Below, one piece after another: positions 22,069-34,720 of a DNA stretch of 64,000 nt. This DNA is from Rallus limicola (Eukaryota; Chordata; Aves; Gruiformes; Rallidae). How positions within the stretch are numbered: position 1 is the stretch's first letter; the number at the start of each line of letters is the position of its first letter. The stretch spans positions 270,082 to 334,081 of the forward strand of contig JAKCOZ010000263.1 in assembly GCA_022605955.1 (NCBI GenBank). The letters run 5' to 3'. A program made the position numbers and the translations under genes. The notes under the pieces are model-generated. The model was not told the DNA's origin and searched no databases. It worked only from the letters and a program-made list of their open reading frames with translations.

Positions 22069-23232
22069 CACGAGCAGACCCTGTCACTTTGGCTCTCAGC
22101 CTTTTCCTTTGACTGGAAAGAGGGAACATGCCTGGAACCTCCTACGGTGCTTTTCTCGGCCCTAGCAGACTGCAGTTCAAAACATGCTAAACGTCCAGCA
22201 ATAACTCCCAAAGTAAAGAAGCTAGGCCTGAAAGGCATAGCTTGTCTGAAACCTCCTAACATGACACACGAGCAGCCCCTGTCACTTTGGTTCTCAGCCT
22301 TTTCCTTTGCCTGGAAAGAGGGAACATGCCTGGAACCTCCTACGGTGCTTTTCTCGGCCCTAGCAGACTGCAGTTCAAAACATGCTAAACGTCCAGCAAT
22401 AACTCCCAAAGTAAAGAAGCTAGGCCTGAAAGGCATAGCTTGTCTGAAACCTCCTAACAGGACACACGAGCAGCCCCTGTCACTTTGGCTCTCAGCCTTT
22501 TCCTTTGCCTGGAAAGAGGGAACATGCCTGGAACCTCCTACGGTGCTTTTCTCGGCCCTAGCAGACTGCAGTTCAAAACATGCTAAACGTCCAGCAATAA
22601 CTCCCAAAATAAAGAAGCTAGGCCTGAAAGGCATAGCTTGTCTGAAACCTCCTAACAGGACACACGAGCAGCCCCTGTCACTTTGGCTCTCAGCCTTTTC
22701 CTTTGCCTGGAAAGAGGGAACATGCCTGGAACCTCCTACGGTGCTTTTCTCGGCTCTAGCAGACTGCAGTTCAAAACATGCTAAACGTCCAGCAATAACT
22801 CCCAAAGTAAAGAAGCTAGGCCTGAAAGGCATAGCTTGTCTGAAACCTCCTAACAGGACACACGAGCAGACCCTGTCACTTTGGCTCTCAGCTTTTTCCT
22901 TTGCCTGGAAAGAGGGAACATGCCTGGAACCTCCTACGGTGCTTTGCTCGGCCCTAGCAGACTGCAGTTCAAAACATGCTAAACGTCCAGCAATAACTCC
23001 CAAAGTAAAGAAGCTAGGCCTGAAAGGCATTGCTTGTCTGAAACCTCCTAACATGACACACGAGCAGCCCCTGTCACTTTGGTTCTCAGCCTTTTCCTTT
23101 GCCTGGAAAGAGGGAACATGCCTGGAACCTCCTACGGTGCTTTTCTCGGCCCTAGCAGACTGCAGTTCAAAACATGCTAAACGTCCAGCAATAACTCCCA
23201 AAGTAAAGAAGCTAGGCATGAAAGGCATAGCT

Positions 23233-23303
23233 TGTCCTGTTAGGAGGTTTCAGACAAGCTAGGCCTGAAGGGCATAGCTTGTCTGAAAGCTCCTAACAGG
23301 ACA
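23233..23303. repeat. Palindromic junction J5
   Basis: 71-nt palindrome with CTAGGCCTGAAGGGC at the centre and the GAAAGCTCC mismatch in the right arm. The next junction is 1,037 bp on (5 monomers + 47). Confidence 0.93.
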
Positions 23304-24269
23304 CACGAGCAGACCCTGTCACTTTGGCTCTCAGCCTTTTCCTTTGACTGGACAGAGGGAACATGCCTGGAACCTCCTACGGTGCTTTTCTCGGCCCTAG
23401 CAGACTGCAATTCAAAACATGCTAAACGTCCAGCAATAACTCCCAAAGTAAAGAAGCTAGGCCTGAAAGGCATAGCTTGTCTGAAACCTCCTAACATGAC
23501 ACACGAGCAGCCCCTGTCACTTTGGTTCTCAGCCTTTTCCTTTGCCTGGAAAGAGGGAACATGCCTGGAACCTCCTACGGTGCTTTTCTCGGCCCTAGCA
23601 GACTGCAGTTCAAAACATGCTAAACGTCCAGCAATAACTCCCAAAGTAAAGAAGCTAGGCCTGAAAGGCATAGCTTGTCTGAAACCTCCTAACAGGACAC
23701 ACGAGCAGCCCCTGTCACTTTGGCTCTCAGCCTTTTCCTTTGCCTGGAAAGAGGGAACATGCCTGGAACCTCCTACGGTGCTTTTCTCGGCCCTAGCAGA
23801 CTGCAGTTCAAAACATGCTAAACGTCCAGCAATAACTCCCAAAGTAAAGAAGCTAGGCCTGAAAGGCATAGCTTGTCTGAAACCTCCTAACAGGACACAC
23901 GAGCAGACCCTGTCACTTTGGCTCTCAGCCTTTTCCTTTGACTGGAAAGAGGGAACATGCCTGGAACCTCCTACGGTGCTTTTCTAGGCCCTAGCAGACT
24001 GCAGTTCAAAACATGCTAAACGTCCAGCAATAACTCCCAAAGTAAAGAAGCTAGGCCTGATAGGCATAGCTTGTCTGAAACCTCCTAACATGACACACGA
24101 GCAGCCCCTGTCACTTTGGTTCTCAGCCTTTTCCTTTGCCTGGAAAGAGGGAACATGCCTGGAACCTCCTACGGTGCTTTTCTAGGCCCTAGCAGACTGC
24201 AGTTCAAAACATGCTAAACGTCCAGCAATAACTCCCAAAGTAAAGAAGCTAGGCATGAAAGGCATAGCT

Positions 24270-24340
24270 TGTCCTGTTAGGAGGTTTCAGACAAGCTAGG
24301 CCTGAAAGGCATAGCTTGTCTGAAACCTCCTAACAGGACA
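24270..24340. repeat. Palindromic junction J6
   Basis: The 29-nt arms are perfect and the centre is GGCCTGAAAGGCA, which adds four more pairs (GCCT/AGGC) after one mismatch, leaving a GAA loop. The next junction is 1,037 bp on (5 monomers + 47). Confidence 0.95.
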
Positions 24341-25306
24341 CACGAGCAGACCCTGTCACTTTGGTTCTCAGCCTTTTCCTTTGCCTGGAAAGAGGGAACA
24401 TGCCTGGAACCTCCTACGGTGCTTTTCTCGGCCCTAGCAGACTGCATTTCAAAACATGCTAAACGTCCAGCAATAACTCCCAAAGTAAAGAAGCTAGGCC
24501 TGAAAGGCATAGCTTGTCTGAAACCTCCTAACAGGACACACGAGCAGCCCCTGTCACTTTGGCTCTCAGCCTTTTCCTTTGCCTGGAAAGAGGGAACATG
24601 CCTGGAACCTCCTACGGTGCTTTTCTCGGCCCTAGCAGACTGCAGTTCAAAACATGCTAAACGTCCAGCAATAACTCCCAAAGTAAAGAAGCTAGGCCTG
24701 AAAGGCATAGCTTGTCTGAAACCTCCTAACAGGACACACGAGCAGCCCCTGTCACTTTGGCTCTCAGCCTTTTCCTTTGCCTGGAAAGAGGGAACATGCC
24801 TGGAACCTCCTACGGTGCTTTTCTCGGCCCTAGCAGACTGCAGTTCAAAACATGCTAAACGTCCAGCAATAACTCCCAAAGTAAAGAAGCTAGGCCTGAA
24901 AGGCATAGCTTGTCTGAAACCTCCTAACAGGACACACGAGCAGACCCTGTCACTTTGGCTCTCAGCCTTTTCCTTTGCCTGGAAAGAGGGAACATGCCTG
25001 GAACCTCCTACGGTGCTTTTCTAGGCCCTAGCAGACTGCAGTTCAAAACATGCTAAACGTCCAGCAATAACTCCCAAAGTAAAGAAGCTAGGCCTGATAG
25101 GCATAGCTTGTCTGAAACCTCCTAACATGACACACGAGCAGCCCCTGTCACTTTGGTTCTCAGCCTTTTCCTTTGCCTGGAAAGAGGGAACATGCCTGGA
25201 ACCTCCTACGGTGCTTTTCTAGGCCCTAGCAGACTGCAGTTCAAAACATGCTAAACGTCCAGCAATAACTCCCAAAGTAAAGAAGCTAGGCATGAAAGGC
25301 ATAGCT
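24270..25306. repeat. Five-monomer HOR block (1,037 bp), copy 1
   Basis: This block runs from J6 to J7. Its order is: GGTTCTC monomer, CTGCATTTC, two GCCCC types, one ACCCTG type, then TTCTAGG with CTGATAGGC and ATGACACACG, and a last TTCTAGG unit that enters the next junction. The block at 27,532-28,568 repeats this order with a few substitutions. Confidence 0.83.
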
Positions 25307-25377
25307 TGTCCTGTTAGGAGGTTTCAGACAAGCTAGGCCTGAAAGGCATAGCTTGTCTGAAACCTCCTAACAGGACA
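25307..25377. repeat. Palindromic junction J7
   Basis: Same sequence type as J6, with perfect 29-nt arms. The next junction is 2,225 bp on (11 monomers + 47). Confidence 0.95.
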
Positions 25378-27531
25378 CACGAGCAGACCCTGTCACTTTG
25401 GTTCTCAGCCTTTTCCTTTGCCTGGAAAGAGGGAACATGCCTGGAACCTCCTACGGTGCTTTTCTCGGCCCTAGCAGACTGCATTTCAAAACATGCTAAA
25501 CGTCCAGCAATAACTCCCAAAGTAAAGAAGCTAGGCCTGAAAGGCATAGCTTGTCTGAAACCTCCTAACAGGACACACGAGCAGCCCCTGTCACTTTGGT
25601 TCTCAGCCTTTTCCTTTGCCTGGAAAGAGGGAACATGCCTGGAACCTCCTACGGTGCTTTTCTCGGCCCTAGCAGACTGCAGTTCAAAACATGCTAAACG
25701 TCCAGCAATAACTCCCAAAGTAAAGAAGCTAGGCCTGAAAGGCATAGCTTGTCTGAAACCTCCTAACAGGACACACGAGCAGCCCCTGTCACTTTGGCTC
25801 TCAGCCTTTTCCTTTGCCTGGAAAGAGGGAACATGCCTGGAACCTCCTACGGTGCTTTTCTCGGCCCTAGCAGACTGCAGTTCAAAACATGCTAAACGTC
25901 CAGCAATAACTCCCAAAGTAAAGAAGCTAGGCCTGAAAGGCATAGCTTGTCTGAAACCTCCTAACAGGACACACGAGCAGCCCGTGTCACTTTGGCTCTC
26001 AGCCTTTTCCTTTGCCTGGAAAGAGGGAACATGCCTGGAACCTCCTACGGTGCTTTTCTCGGCCCTAGCAGACTGCAGTTCAAAACATGCTAAACGTCCA
26101 GCAATAACTCCCAAAGTAAAGAAGCTAGGCCTGAAAGGCATAGCTTGTCTGAAACCTCCTAACAGGACACACGAGCAGACCCTGTCACTTTGGCTCTCAG
26201 CCTTTTCCTTTGCCTGGAAAGAGGGAACATGCCTGGAACCTCCTACGGTGCTTTTCTCGGCCCTAGCAGACTGCAGTTCAAAACATGCTAAACGTCCAGC
26301 AATAACTCCCAAAGTAAAGAAGCTAGGCCTGAAAGGCATAGCTTGTCTGAAACCTCCTAACAGGACACACGAGCAGACCCTGTCACTTTGGCTCTCAGCC
26401 TTTTCCTTTGCCTGGAAAGAGGGAACATGCCTGGAACCTCCTACGGTGCTTTTCTAGGCCCTAGCAGACTGCAGTTCAAAACATGCTAAACGTCCAGCAA
26501 TAACTCCCAAAGTAAAGAAGCTAGGCCTGATAGGCATAGCTTGTCTGAAACCTCCTAACATGACACACGAGCAGCCCCTGTCACTTTGGCTCTCAGCCTT
26601 TTCCTTTGACAGGACAGAGGGAACATGCCTGGAACCTCCTACGGTGCTTTTCTCGGCCCTAGCAGACTGCAATTCAAAACATGCTAAACGTCCAGCAATA
26701 ACTCCCAAAGTAAAGAAGCTAGGCCTGAAAGGCATAGCTTGTCTGAAACCTCCTAACATGACACACGAGCAGCCCCTGTCACTTTGGTTCTCAGCCTTTT
26801 CCTTTGCCTGGAAAGAGGGAACATGCCTGGAACCTCCTACGGTGCTTTTCTCGGCCCTAGCAGACTGCAGTTCAAAACATGCTAAACGTCCAGCAATAAC
26901 TCCCAAAGTAAAGAAGCTAGGCCTGAAAGGCATAGCTTGTCTGAAACCTCCTAACAGGACACACGAGCAGCCCCTGTCACTTTGGCTCTCAGCCTTTTCC
27001 TTTGCCTGGAAAGAGGGAACATGCCTGGAACCTCCTACGGTGCTTTTCTCGGCCCTAGCAGACTGCAGTTCAAAACATGCTAAACGTCCAGCAATAACTC
27101 CCAAAGTAAAGAAGCTAGGCCTGAAAGGCATAGCTTGTCTGAAACCTCCTAACAGGACACACGAGCAGACCCTGTCACTTTGGCTCTCAGCCTTTTCCTT
27201 TGACTGGAAAGAGGGAACATGCCTGGAACCTCCTACGGTGCTTTTCTAGGCCCTAGCAGACTGCAGTTCAAAACATGCTAAACGTCCAGCAATAACTCCC
27301 AAAGTAAAGAAGCTAGGCCTGATAGGCATAGCTTGTCTGAAACCTCCTAACATGACACACGAGCAGCCCCTGTCACTTTGGTTCTCAGCCTTTTCCTTTG
27401 CCTGGAAAGAGGGAACATGCCTGGAACCTCCTACGGTGCTTTTCTAGGCCCTAGCAGACTGCAGTTCAAAACATGCTAAATGTCCAGCAATAACTCCCAA
27501 AGTAAAGAAGCTAGGCATGAAAGGCATAGCT

Positions 27532-27602
27532 TGTCCTGTTAGGAGGTTTCAGACAAGCTAGGCCTGAAAGGCATAGCTTGTCTGAAACCTCCTAACAGGA
27601 CA
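27532..27602. repeat. Palindromic junction J8
   Basis: J6-type palindrome with perfect 29-nt arms. The monomer before it has AAATGTCC. The next junction is 1,037 bp on (5 monomers + 47), repeating the J6-J7 block. Confidence 0.95.
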
Positions 27603-28568
27603 CACGAGCAGACCCTGTCACTTTGGTTCTCAGCCTTTTCCTTTGCCTGGAAAGAGGGAACATGCCTGGAACCTCCTACGGTGCTTTTCTCGGCCCTAGC
27701 AGACTGCAGTTCAAAACATGCTAAACGTCCAGCAATAACTCCCAAAGTAAAGAAGCTAGGCCTGAAAGGCATAGCTTGTCTGAAACCTCCTAACAGGACA
27801 CACGAGCAGCCCCTGTCACTTTGGCTCTCAGCCTTTTCCTTTGCCTGGAAAGAGGGAACATGCCTGGAACCTCCTACGGTGCTTTTCTCGGCCCTAGCAG
27901 ACTGCAGTTCAAAACATGCTAAACGTCCAGCAATAACTCCCAAAGTAAAGAAGCTAGGCCTGAAAGGCATAGCTTGTCTGAAACCTCCTAACAGGACACA
28001 CGAGCAGCCCCTGTCACTTTGGCTCTCAGCCTTTTCCTTTGCCTGGAAAGAGGGAACATGCCTGGAACCTCCTACGGTGCTTTTCTCGGCCCTAGCAGAC
28101 TGCAGTTCAAAACATGCTAAACGTCCAGCAATAACTCCCAAAGTAAAGAAGCTAGGCCTGAAAGGCATAGCTTGTCTGAAACCTCCTAACAGGACACACG
28201 AGCAGACCCTGTCACTTTGGCTCTCAGCCTTTTCCTTTGCCTGGAAAGAGGGAACATGCCTGGAACCTCCTACGGTGCCTTTCTAGGCCCTAGCAGACTG
28301 CAGTTCAAAACATGCTAAACGTCCAGCAATAACTCCCAAAGTAAAGAAGCTAGGCCTGATAGGCATAGCTTGTCTGAAACCTCCTAACATGACACACGAG
28401 CAGCCCCTGTCACTTTGGTTCTCAGCCTTTTCCTTTGCCTGGAAAGAGGGAACATGCCTGGAACCTCCTACGGTGCTTTTCTAGGCCCTAGCAGACTGCA
28501 GTTCAAAACATGCTAAACGTCCAGCAATAACTCCCAAAGTAAAGAAGCTAGGCATGAAAGGCATAGCT
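27532..28568. repeat. Five-monomer HOR block (1,037 bp), copy 2
   Basis: This block runs from J8 to J9 in the same monomer order as J6-J7. It differs in having CTGCAGTTC where copy 1 has CTGCATTTC, and GGTGCCTTTCTAGG where copy 1 has GGTGCTTTTCTAGG. Confidence 0.83.
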
Positions 28569-28639
28569 TGTCCTGTTAGGAGGTTTCAGACAAGCTAGGC
28601 CTGAAAGGCATAGCTTGTCTGAAACCTCCTAACAGGACA
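28569..28639. repeat. Palindromic junction J9
   Basis: J6-type palindrome with perfect 29-nt arms, followed by the CTGCATTTC monomer also seen after J6, J7 and J11. The next junction is 1,235 bp on (6 monomers + 47). Confidence 0.95.
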
Positions 28640-29803
28640 CACGAGCAGACCCTGTCACTTTGGTTCTCAGCCTTTTCCTTTGCCTGGAAAGAGGGAACAT
28701 GCCTGGAACCTCCTACGGTGCTTTTCTCGGCCCTAGCAGACTGCATTTCAAAACATGCTAAACGTCCAGCAATAACTCCCAAAGTAAAGAAGCTAGGCCT
28801 GAAAGGCATAGCTTGTCTGAAACCTCCTAACAGGACACACGAGCAGCCCCTGTCACTTTGGCTCTCAGCCTTTTCCTTTGCCTGGAAAGAGGGAACATGC
28901 CTGGAACCTCCTACGGTGCTTTTCTCGGCCCTAGCAGACTGCAGTTCAAAACATGCTAAACGTCCAGCAATAACTCCCAAAGTAAAGAAGCTAGGCCTGA
29001 AAGGCATAGCTTGTCTGAAACCTCCTAACAGGACACACGAGCAGCCCCTGTCACTTTGGCTCTCAGCCTTTTCCTTTGCCTGGAAAGAGGGAACATGCCT
29101 GGAACCTCCTACGGTGCTTTTCTCGGCCCTAGCAGACTGCAGTTCAAAACATGCTAAACGTCCAGCAATAACTCCCAAAATAAAGAAGCTAGGCCTGAAA
29201 GGCATAGCTTGTCTGAAACCTCCTAACAGGACACACGAGCAGACCCTGTCACTTTGGCTCTCAGCCTTTTCCTTTGCCTGGAAAGAGGGAACATGCCTGG
29301 AACCTCCTACGGTGCTTTTCTCGGCTCTAGCAGACTGCAGTTCAAAACATGCTAAACGTCCAGCAATAACTCCCAAAGTAAAGAAGCTAGGCCTGAAAGG
29401 CATAGCTTGTCTGAAACCTCCTAACAGGACACACGAGCAGCCCCTGTCACTTTGGCTCTCAGCCTTTTCCTTTGCCTGGAAAGAGGGAACATGCCTGGAA
29501 CCTCCTACGGTGCTTTTCTCGGCCCTAGCAGACTGCAGTTCAAAACATGCTAAACGTCCAGCAATAACTCCCAAAGTAAAGAAGCTAGGCCTGAAAGGCA
29601 TAGCTTGTCTGAAACCTCCTAACATGACACACGAGCAGCCCCTGTCACTTTGGTTCTCAGCCTTTTCCTTTGCCTGGAAAGAGGGAACATGCCTGGAACC
29701 TCCTACGGTGCTTTTCTCGGCCCTAGCAGACTGCAGTTCAAAACATGCTAAACGTCCAGCAATAACTCCCAAAGTAAAGAAGCTAGGCATGAAAGGCATA
29801 GCT

Positions 29804-29874
29804 TGTCCTGTTAGGAGGTTTCAGACAAGCTACGCCTGAAGGGCATAGCTTGTCTGAAAGCTCCTAACAGGACA
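29804..29874. repeat. Palindromic junction J10
   Basis: J2-type palindrome (CTACGCCTGAAGGGC centre, GAAAGCTCC right arm). The next junction is 839 bp on (4 monomers + 47). Confidence 0.93.
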
Positions 29875-30642
29875 CACGAGCAGACCCTGTCACTTTGGCT
29901 CTCAGCCTTTTCCTTTGACTGGAAAGAGGGAACATGCCTGGAACCTCCTACGGTGCTTTTCTCGGCCCTAGCAGACTGCAATTCAAAACATGCTAAACGT
30001 CCAGCAATAACTCCCAAAGTAAAGAAGCTAGGCCTGAAAGGCATAGCTTGTCTGAAACCTCCTAACAGGACACACGAGCAGCCCCTGTCACTTTGGCTCT
30101 CAGCCTTTTCCTTTGCCTGGAAAGAGGGAACATGCCTGGAACCTCCTACGGTGCTTTTCTCGGCCCTAGCAGACTGCAGTTCAAAACATGCTAAACGTCC
30201 AGCAATAACTCCCAAAGTAAAGAAGCTAGGCCTGAAAGGCATAGCTTGTCTGAAACCTCCTAACATGACACACGAGCAGCCCCTGTCACTTTGGTTCTCA
30301 GCCTTTTCCTTTGCCTGGAAAGAGGGAACATGCCTGGAACCTCCTACGGTGCTTTTCTAGGCCCTAGCAGACTGCAGTTCAAAACATGCTAAACGTCCAG
30401 CAATAACTCCCAAAGTAAAGAAGCTAGGCCTGATAGGCATAGCTTGTCTGAAACCTCCTAACATGACACACGAGCAGCCCCTGTCACTTTGGTTCTCAGC
30501 CTTTTCCTTTGCCTGGAAAGAGGGAACATGCCTGGAACCTCCTACGGTGCTTTTCTAGGCCCTAGCAGACTGCAGTTCAAAACATGCTAAACGTCCAGCA
30601 ATAACTCCCAAAGTAAAGAAGCTAGGCATGAAAGGCATAGCT

Positions 30643-30713
30643 TGTCCTGTTAGGAGGTTTCAGACAAGCTAGGCCTGAAAGGCATAGCTTGTCTGAAACC
30701 TCCTAACAGGACA
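30643..30713. repeat. Palindromic junction J11
   Basis: J6-type palindrome with perfect 29-nt arms, followed by a CTGCATTTC monomer. The next junction is 4,007 bp on (20 monomers + 47). It marks the change to wide junction spacing. Confidence 0.95.
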
Positions 30714-33700
30714 CACGAGCAGACCCTGTCACTTTGGTTCTCAGCCTTTTCCTTTGCCTGGAAAGAGGGAACATGCCTGGAACCTCCTACGGTGCTTTTC
30801 TCGGCCCTAGCAGACTGCATTTCAAAACATGCTAAACGTCCAGCAATAACTCCCAAAGTAAAGAAGCTAGGCCTGAAAGGCATAGCTTGTCTGAAACCTC
30901 CTAACAGGACACACGAGCAGCCCCTGTCACTTTGGCTCTCAGCCTTTTCCTTTGCCTGGAAAGAGGGAACATGCCTGGAACCTCCTACGGTGCTTTTCTC
31001 TGCCCTAGCAGACTGCAGTTCAAAACATGCTAAACGTCCAGCAATAACTCCCAAAGTAAAGAAGCTAGGCCTGAAAGGCATAGCTTGTCTGAAACCTCCT
31101 AACAGGACACACGAGCAGACCCTGTCACTTTGGCTCTCAGCCTTTTCCTTTGCCTGGAAAGAGGGAACATGCCTGGAACCTCCTACGGTGCTTTTCTCGG
31201 CCCTAGCAGACTGCAGTTCAAAACATGCTAAACGTCCAGCAATAACTCCCAAAGTAAAGAAGCTAGGCCTGAAAGGCATAGCTTGTCTGAAACCTCCTAA
31301 CAGGACACACGAGCAGCCCCTGTCACTTTGGCTCTCAGCCTTTTCCTTTGCCTGGAAAGAGGGAACATGCCTGGAACCTCCTACGGTGCTTTTCTCGGCC
31401 CTAGCAGACTGCAGTTCAAAACATGCTAAACGTCCAGCAATAACTCCCAAAGTAAAGAAGCTAGGCCTGAAAGGCATAGCTTGTCTGAAACCTCCTAACA
31501 GGACACACGAGCAGACCCTGTCACTTTGGCTCTCAGCCTTTTCCTTTGCCTGGAAAGAGGGAACATGCCTGGAACCTCCTACGGTGCTTTTCTCGGCCCT
31601 AGCAGACTGCAGTTCAAAACATGCTAAACGTCCAGCAATAACTCCCAAAGTAAAGAAGCTAGGCCTGAAAGGCATAGCTTGTCTGAAACCTCCTAACATG
31701 ACACACGAGCAGCCCCTGTCACTTTGGTTCTCAGCCTTTTCCTTTGCCTGGAAAGAGGGAACATGCCTGGAACCTCCTACGGTGCTTTTCTCGGCCCTAG
31801 CAGACTGCAGTTCAAAACATGCTAAACGTCCAGCAATAACTCCCAAAGTAAAGAAGCTAGGCCTGAAAGGCATAGCTTGTCTGAAACCTCCTAACAGGAC
31901 ACACGAGCAGCCCCTGTCACTTTGGCTCTCAGCCTTTGCCTTTGCCTGGAAAGAGGGAACATGCCTGGAACCTCCTACGGTGCTTTTCTCGGCCCTAGCA
32001 GACTGCAGTTCAAAACATGCTAAACGTCCAGCAATAACTCCCAAAGTAAAGAAGCTAGGCCTGAAAGGCATAGCTTGTCTGAAACCTCGTAACAGGACAC
32101 ACGAGCAGACCCTGTCACTTTGGCTCTCAGCCTTTTCCTTTGCCTGGAAAGAGGGAACATGCCTGGAACCTCCTACGGTGCTTTTCTCGGCCCTAGCAGA
32201 CTGCAGTTCAAAACATGCTAAACGTCCAGCAATAACTCCCAAAGTAAAGAAGCTAGGCCTGAAAGGCATAGCTTGTCTGAAACCTCCTAACAGGACACAC
32301 GAGCAGACCCTGTCACTTTGGCTCTCAGCCTTTTCCTTTGCCTGGAAAGAGGGAACATGCCTGGAACCTCCTACGGTGCTTTTCTCGGCCCTAGCAGACT
32401 GCAGTTCAAAACATGCTAAACGTCCAGCAATAACTCCCAAAGTAAAGAAGCTAGGCCTGAAAGGCATAGCTTGTCTGAAACCTCCTAACATGACACACGA
32501 GCAGCCCCTGTCACTTTGGTTCTCAGCCTTTTCCTTTGCCTGGAAAGAGGGAACATGCCTGGAACCTCCTACGGTGCTTTTCTCGGCCCTAGCAGACTGC
32601 AGTTCAAAACATGCTAAACGTCCAGCAATAACTCCCAAAGTAAAGAAGCTAGGCCTGAAAGGCATAGCTTGTCTGAAACCTCCTAACAGGACACACGAGC
32701 AGCCCCTGTCACTTTGGCTCTCAGCCTTTTCCTTTGCCTGGAAAGAGGGAACATGCCTGGAACCTCCTACGGTGCTTTCCTCGGCCCTAGCAGACTGCAG
32801 TTCAAAACATGCTAAACGTCCAGCAATAACTCCCAAAGTAAAGAAGCTAGGCCTGAAAGGCATAGCTTGTCTGAAACCTCCTAACAGGACACACGAGCAG
32901 ACCCTGTCACTTTGGCTCTCAGCCTTTTCCTTTGCCTGGAAAGAGGGAACATGCCTGGAACCTCCTACGGTGCTTTTCTCGGCCCTAGCAGACTGCAGTT
33001 CAAAACATGCTAAACGTCCAGCAATAACTCCCAAAGTAAAGAAGCTAGGCCTGAAAGGCATAGCTTGTCTGAAACCTCCTAACATGACACACGAGCAGCC
33101 CCTGTCACTTTGGTTCTCAGCCTTTTCCTTTGCCTGGAAAGAGGGAACATGCCTGGAACCTCCTACGGTGCTTTTCTCGGCCCTAGCAGACTGCAGTTCA
33201 AAACATGCTAAACGTCCAGCAATAACTCCCAAAGTAAAGAAGCTAGGCCTGAAAGGCATAGCTTGTCTGAAACCTCCTAACAGGACACACGAGCAGCCCC
33301 TGTCACTTTGGCTCTCAGCCTTTTCCTTTGCCTGGAAAGAGGGAACATGCCTGGAACCTCCTACGGTGCTTTTCTCGGCCCTAGCAGACTGCAGTTCAAA
33401 ACATGCTAAACGTCCAGCAATAACTCCCAAAGTAAAGAAGCTAGGCCTGAAAGGCATAGCTTGTCTGAAACCTCCTAACAGGACACACGAGCAGACCCTG
33501 TCACTTTGGCTCTCAGCCTTTTCCTTTGCCTGGAAAGAGGGAACATGCCTGGAACCTCCTACGGTGCTTTTCTCGGCCCTAGCAGACTGCAGTTCAAAAC
33601 ATGCTAAACGTCCAGCAATAACTCCCAAAGTAAAGAAGCTAGGCCTGAAAGGCATAGCTTGTCTGAAACCTCCTAACAGGACACACGAGCAGCCCCTGTC

Positions 33701-34645
33701 ACTTTGGCTCTCAGCCTTTTCCTTTGCCTGGAAAGAGGGAACATGCCTGGAACCTCCTACGGTGCTTTTCTCGGCCCTAGCAGACTGCAGTTCAAAACAT
33801 GCTAAACGTCCAGCAATAACTCCCAAAGTAAAGAAGCTAGGCCTGAAAGGCATAGCTTGTCTGAAACCTCCTAACAGGACACACAAGCAGACCCTGTCAC
33901 TTTGGCTCTCAGCCTTTTCCTTTGCCTGGAAAGAGGGAACATGCCTGGAACCTCCTACGGTGCTTTTCTCGGCCCTAGCAGACTGCAGTTCAAAACATGC
34001 TAAACGTCCAGCAATAACTCCCAAAGTAAAGAAGCTAGGCCTGAAAGGCATAGCTTGTCTGAAACCTCCTAACAGGACACACGAGCAGACCCTGTCACTT
34101 TGGCTCTCAGCCTTTTCCTTTGCCTGGAAAGAGGGAACATGCCTGGAACCTCCTACGGTGCTTTTCTCGGCCCTAGCAGACTGCAGTTCAAAACATGCTA
34201 AACGTCCAGCAATAACTCCCAAAGTAAAGAAGCTAGGCCTGAAAGGCATAGCTTGTCTGAAACCTCCTAACAGGACACACGAGCAGCCCCTGTCACTTTG
34301 GCTCTCAGCCTTTTCCTTTGACTGGAAAGAGGGAACATGCCTGGAACCTCCTACGGTGCTTTTCTCGGCCCTAGCAGACTGCAGTTCAAAACATGCTAAA
34401 CGTCCAGCAATAACTCCCAAAGTAAAGAAGCTAGGCCTGAAAGGCATAGCTTGTCTGAAACCTCCTAACAGGACACACGAGCAGCCCCTGTCACTTTGGC
34501 TCTCAGCCTTTTCCTTTGCCTGGAAAGAGGGAACATGCCTGGAACCTCCTACGGTGCTTTTCTCGGCCCTAGCAGACTGCAGTTCAAAACATGCTAAACG
34601 TCCAGCAATAACTCCCAAAGTAAAGAAGCTAGGCATGAAAGGCAT
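30650..34645 (-). other. Antisense satellite open frame, 1,331 codons, not judged a gene
   Basis: One minus-strand frame of the monomer is also stop-free over 66 codons and stays open through 20 monomers between two palindromic junctions. It overlaps an equally long plus-strand frame (30,792-34,679). Both strands being open over the same DNA argues for a property of the repeat and against a gene. Similar antisense frames run 34,657-37,068, 38,909-41,320 and 41,332-45,921. Confidence 0.8.
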
Positions 34646-34649
34646 AGCT

Positions 34650-34720
34650 TGTCCTGTTAGGAGGTTTCAGACAAGCTAGGCCTGAAAGGCATAGCTTGTC
34701 TGAAACCTCCTAACATGACA
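34650..34720. repeat. Palindromic junction J12
   Basis: Same architecture, but the right arm ends TAACATGACA, one mismatch to the left arm. This subtype is shared by J12-J15. The next junction is 2,423 bp on (12 monomers + 47). Confidence 0.94.

Larger units (their letters stand above)
15720..30642. repeat. Domain B: array with closely spaced palindromic junctions
   Basis: Ten junction-bounded blocks hold 11, 9, 11, 6, 5, 5, 11, 5, 6 and 4 monomers. Domain-specific variants are TTTTCTAGGCCC (C to A in CTCGG, giving TAG in the long plus frame, e.g. 18,895, 20,922, 23,985, 25,022, 26,455, 27,247, 28,284, 30,358), CCTGATAGGC, CCCAAAATAAAG, and TTTGACTGGA/TTTGACTGGACAG. Monomers with TTCTAGG and CTGATAGG tend to lie one or two units before a junction, so the junction travels as part of a block. 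Confidence 0.9.
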
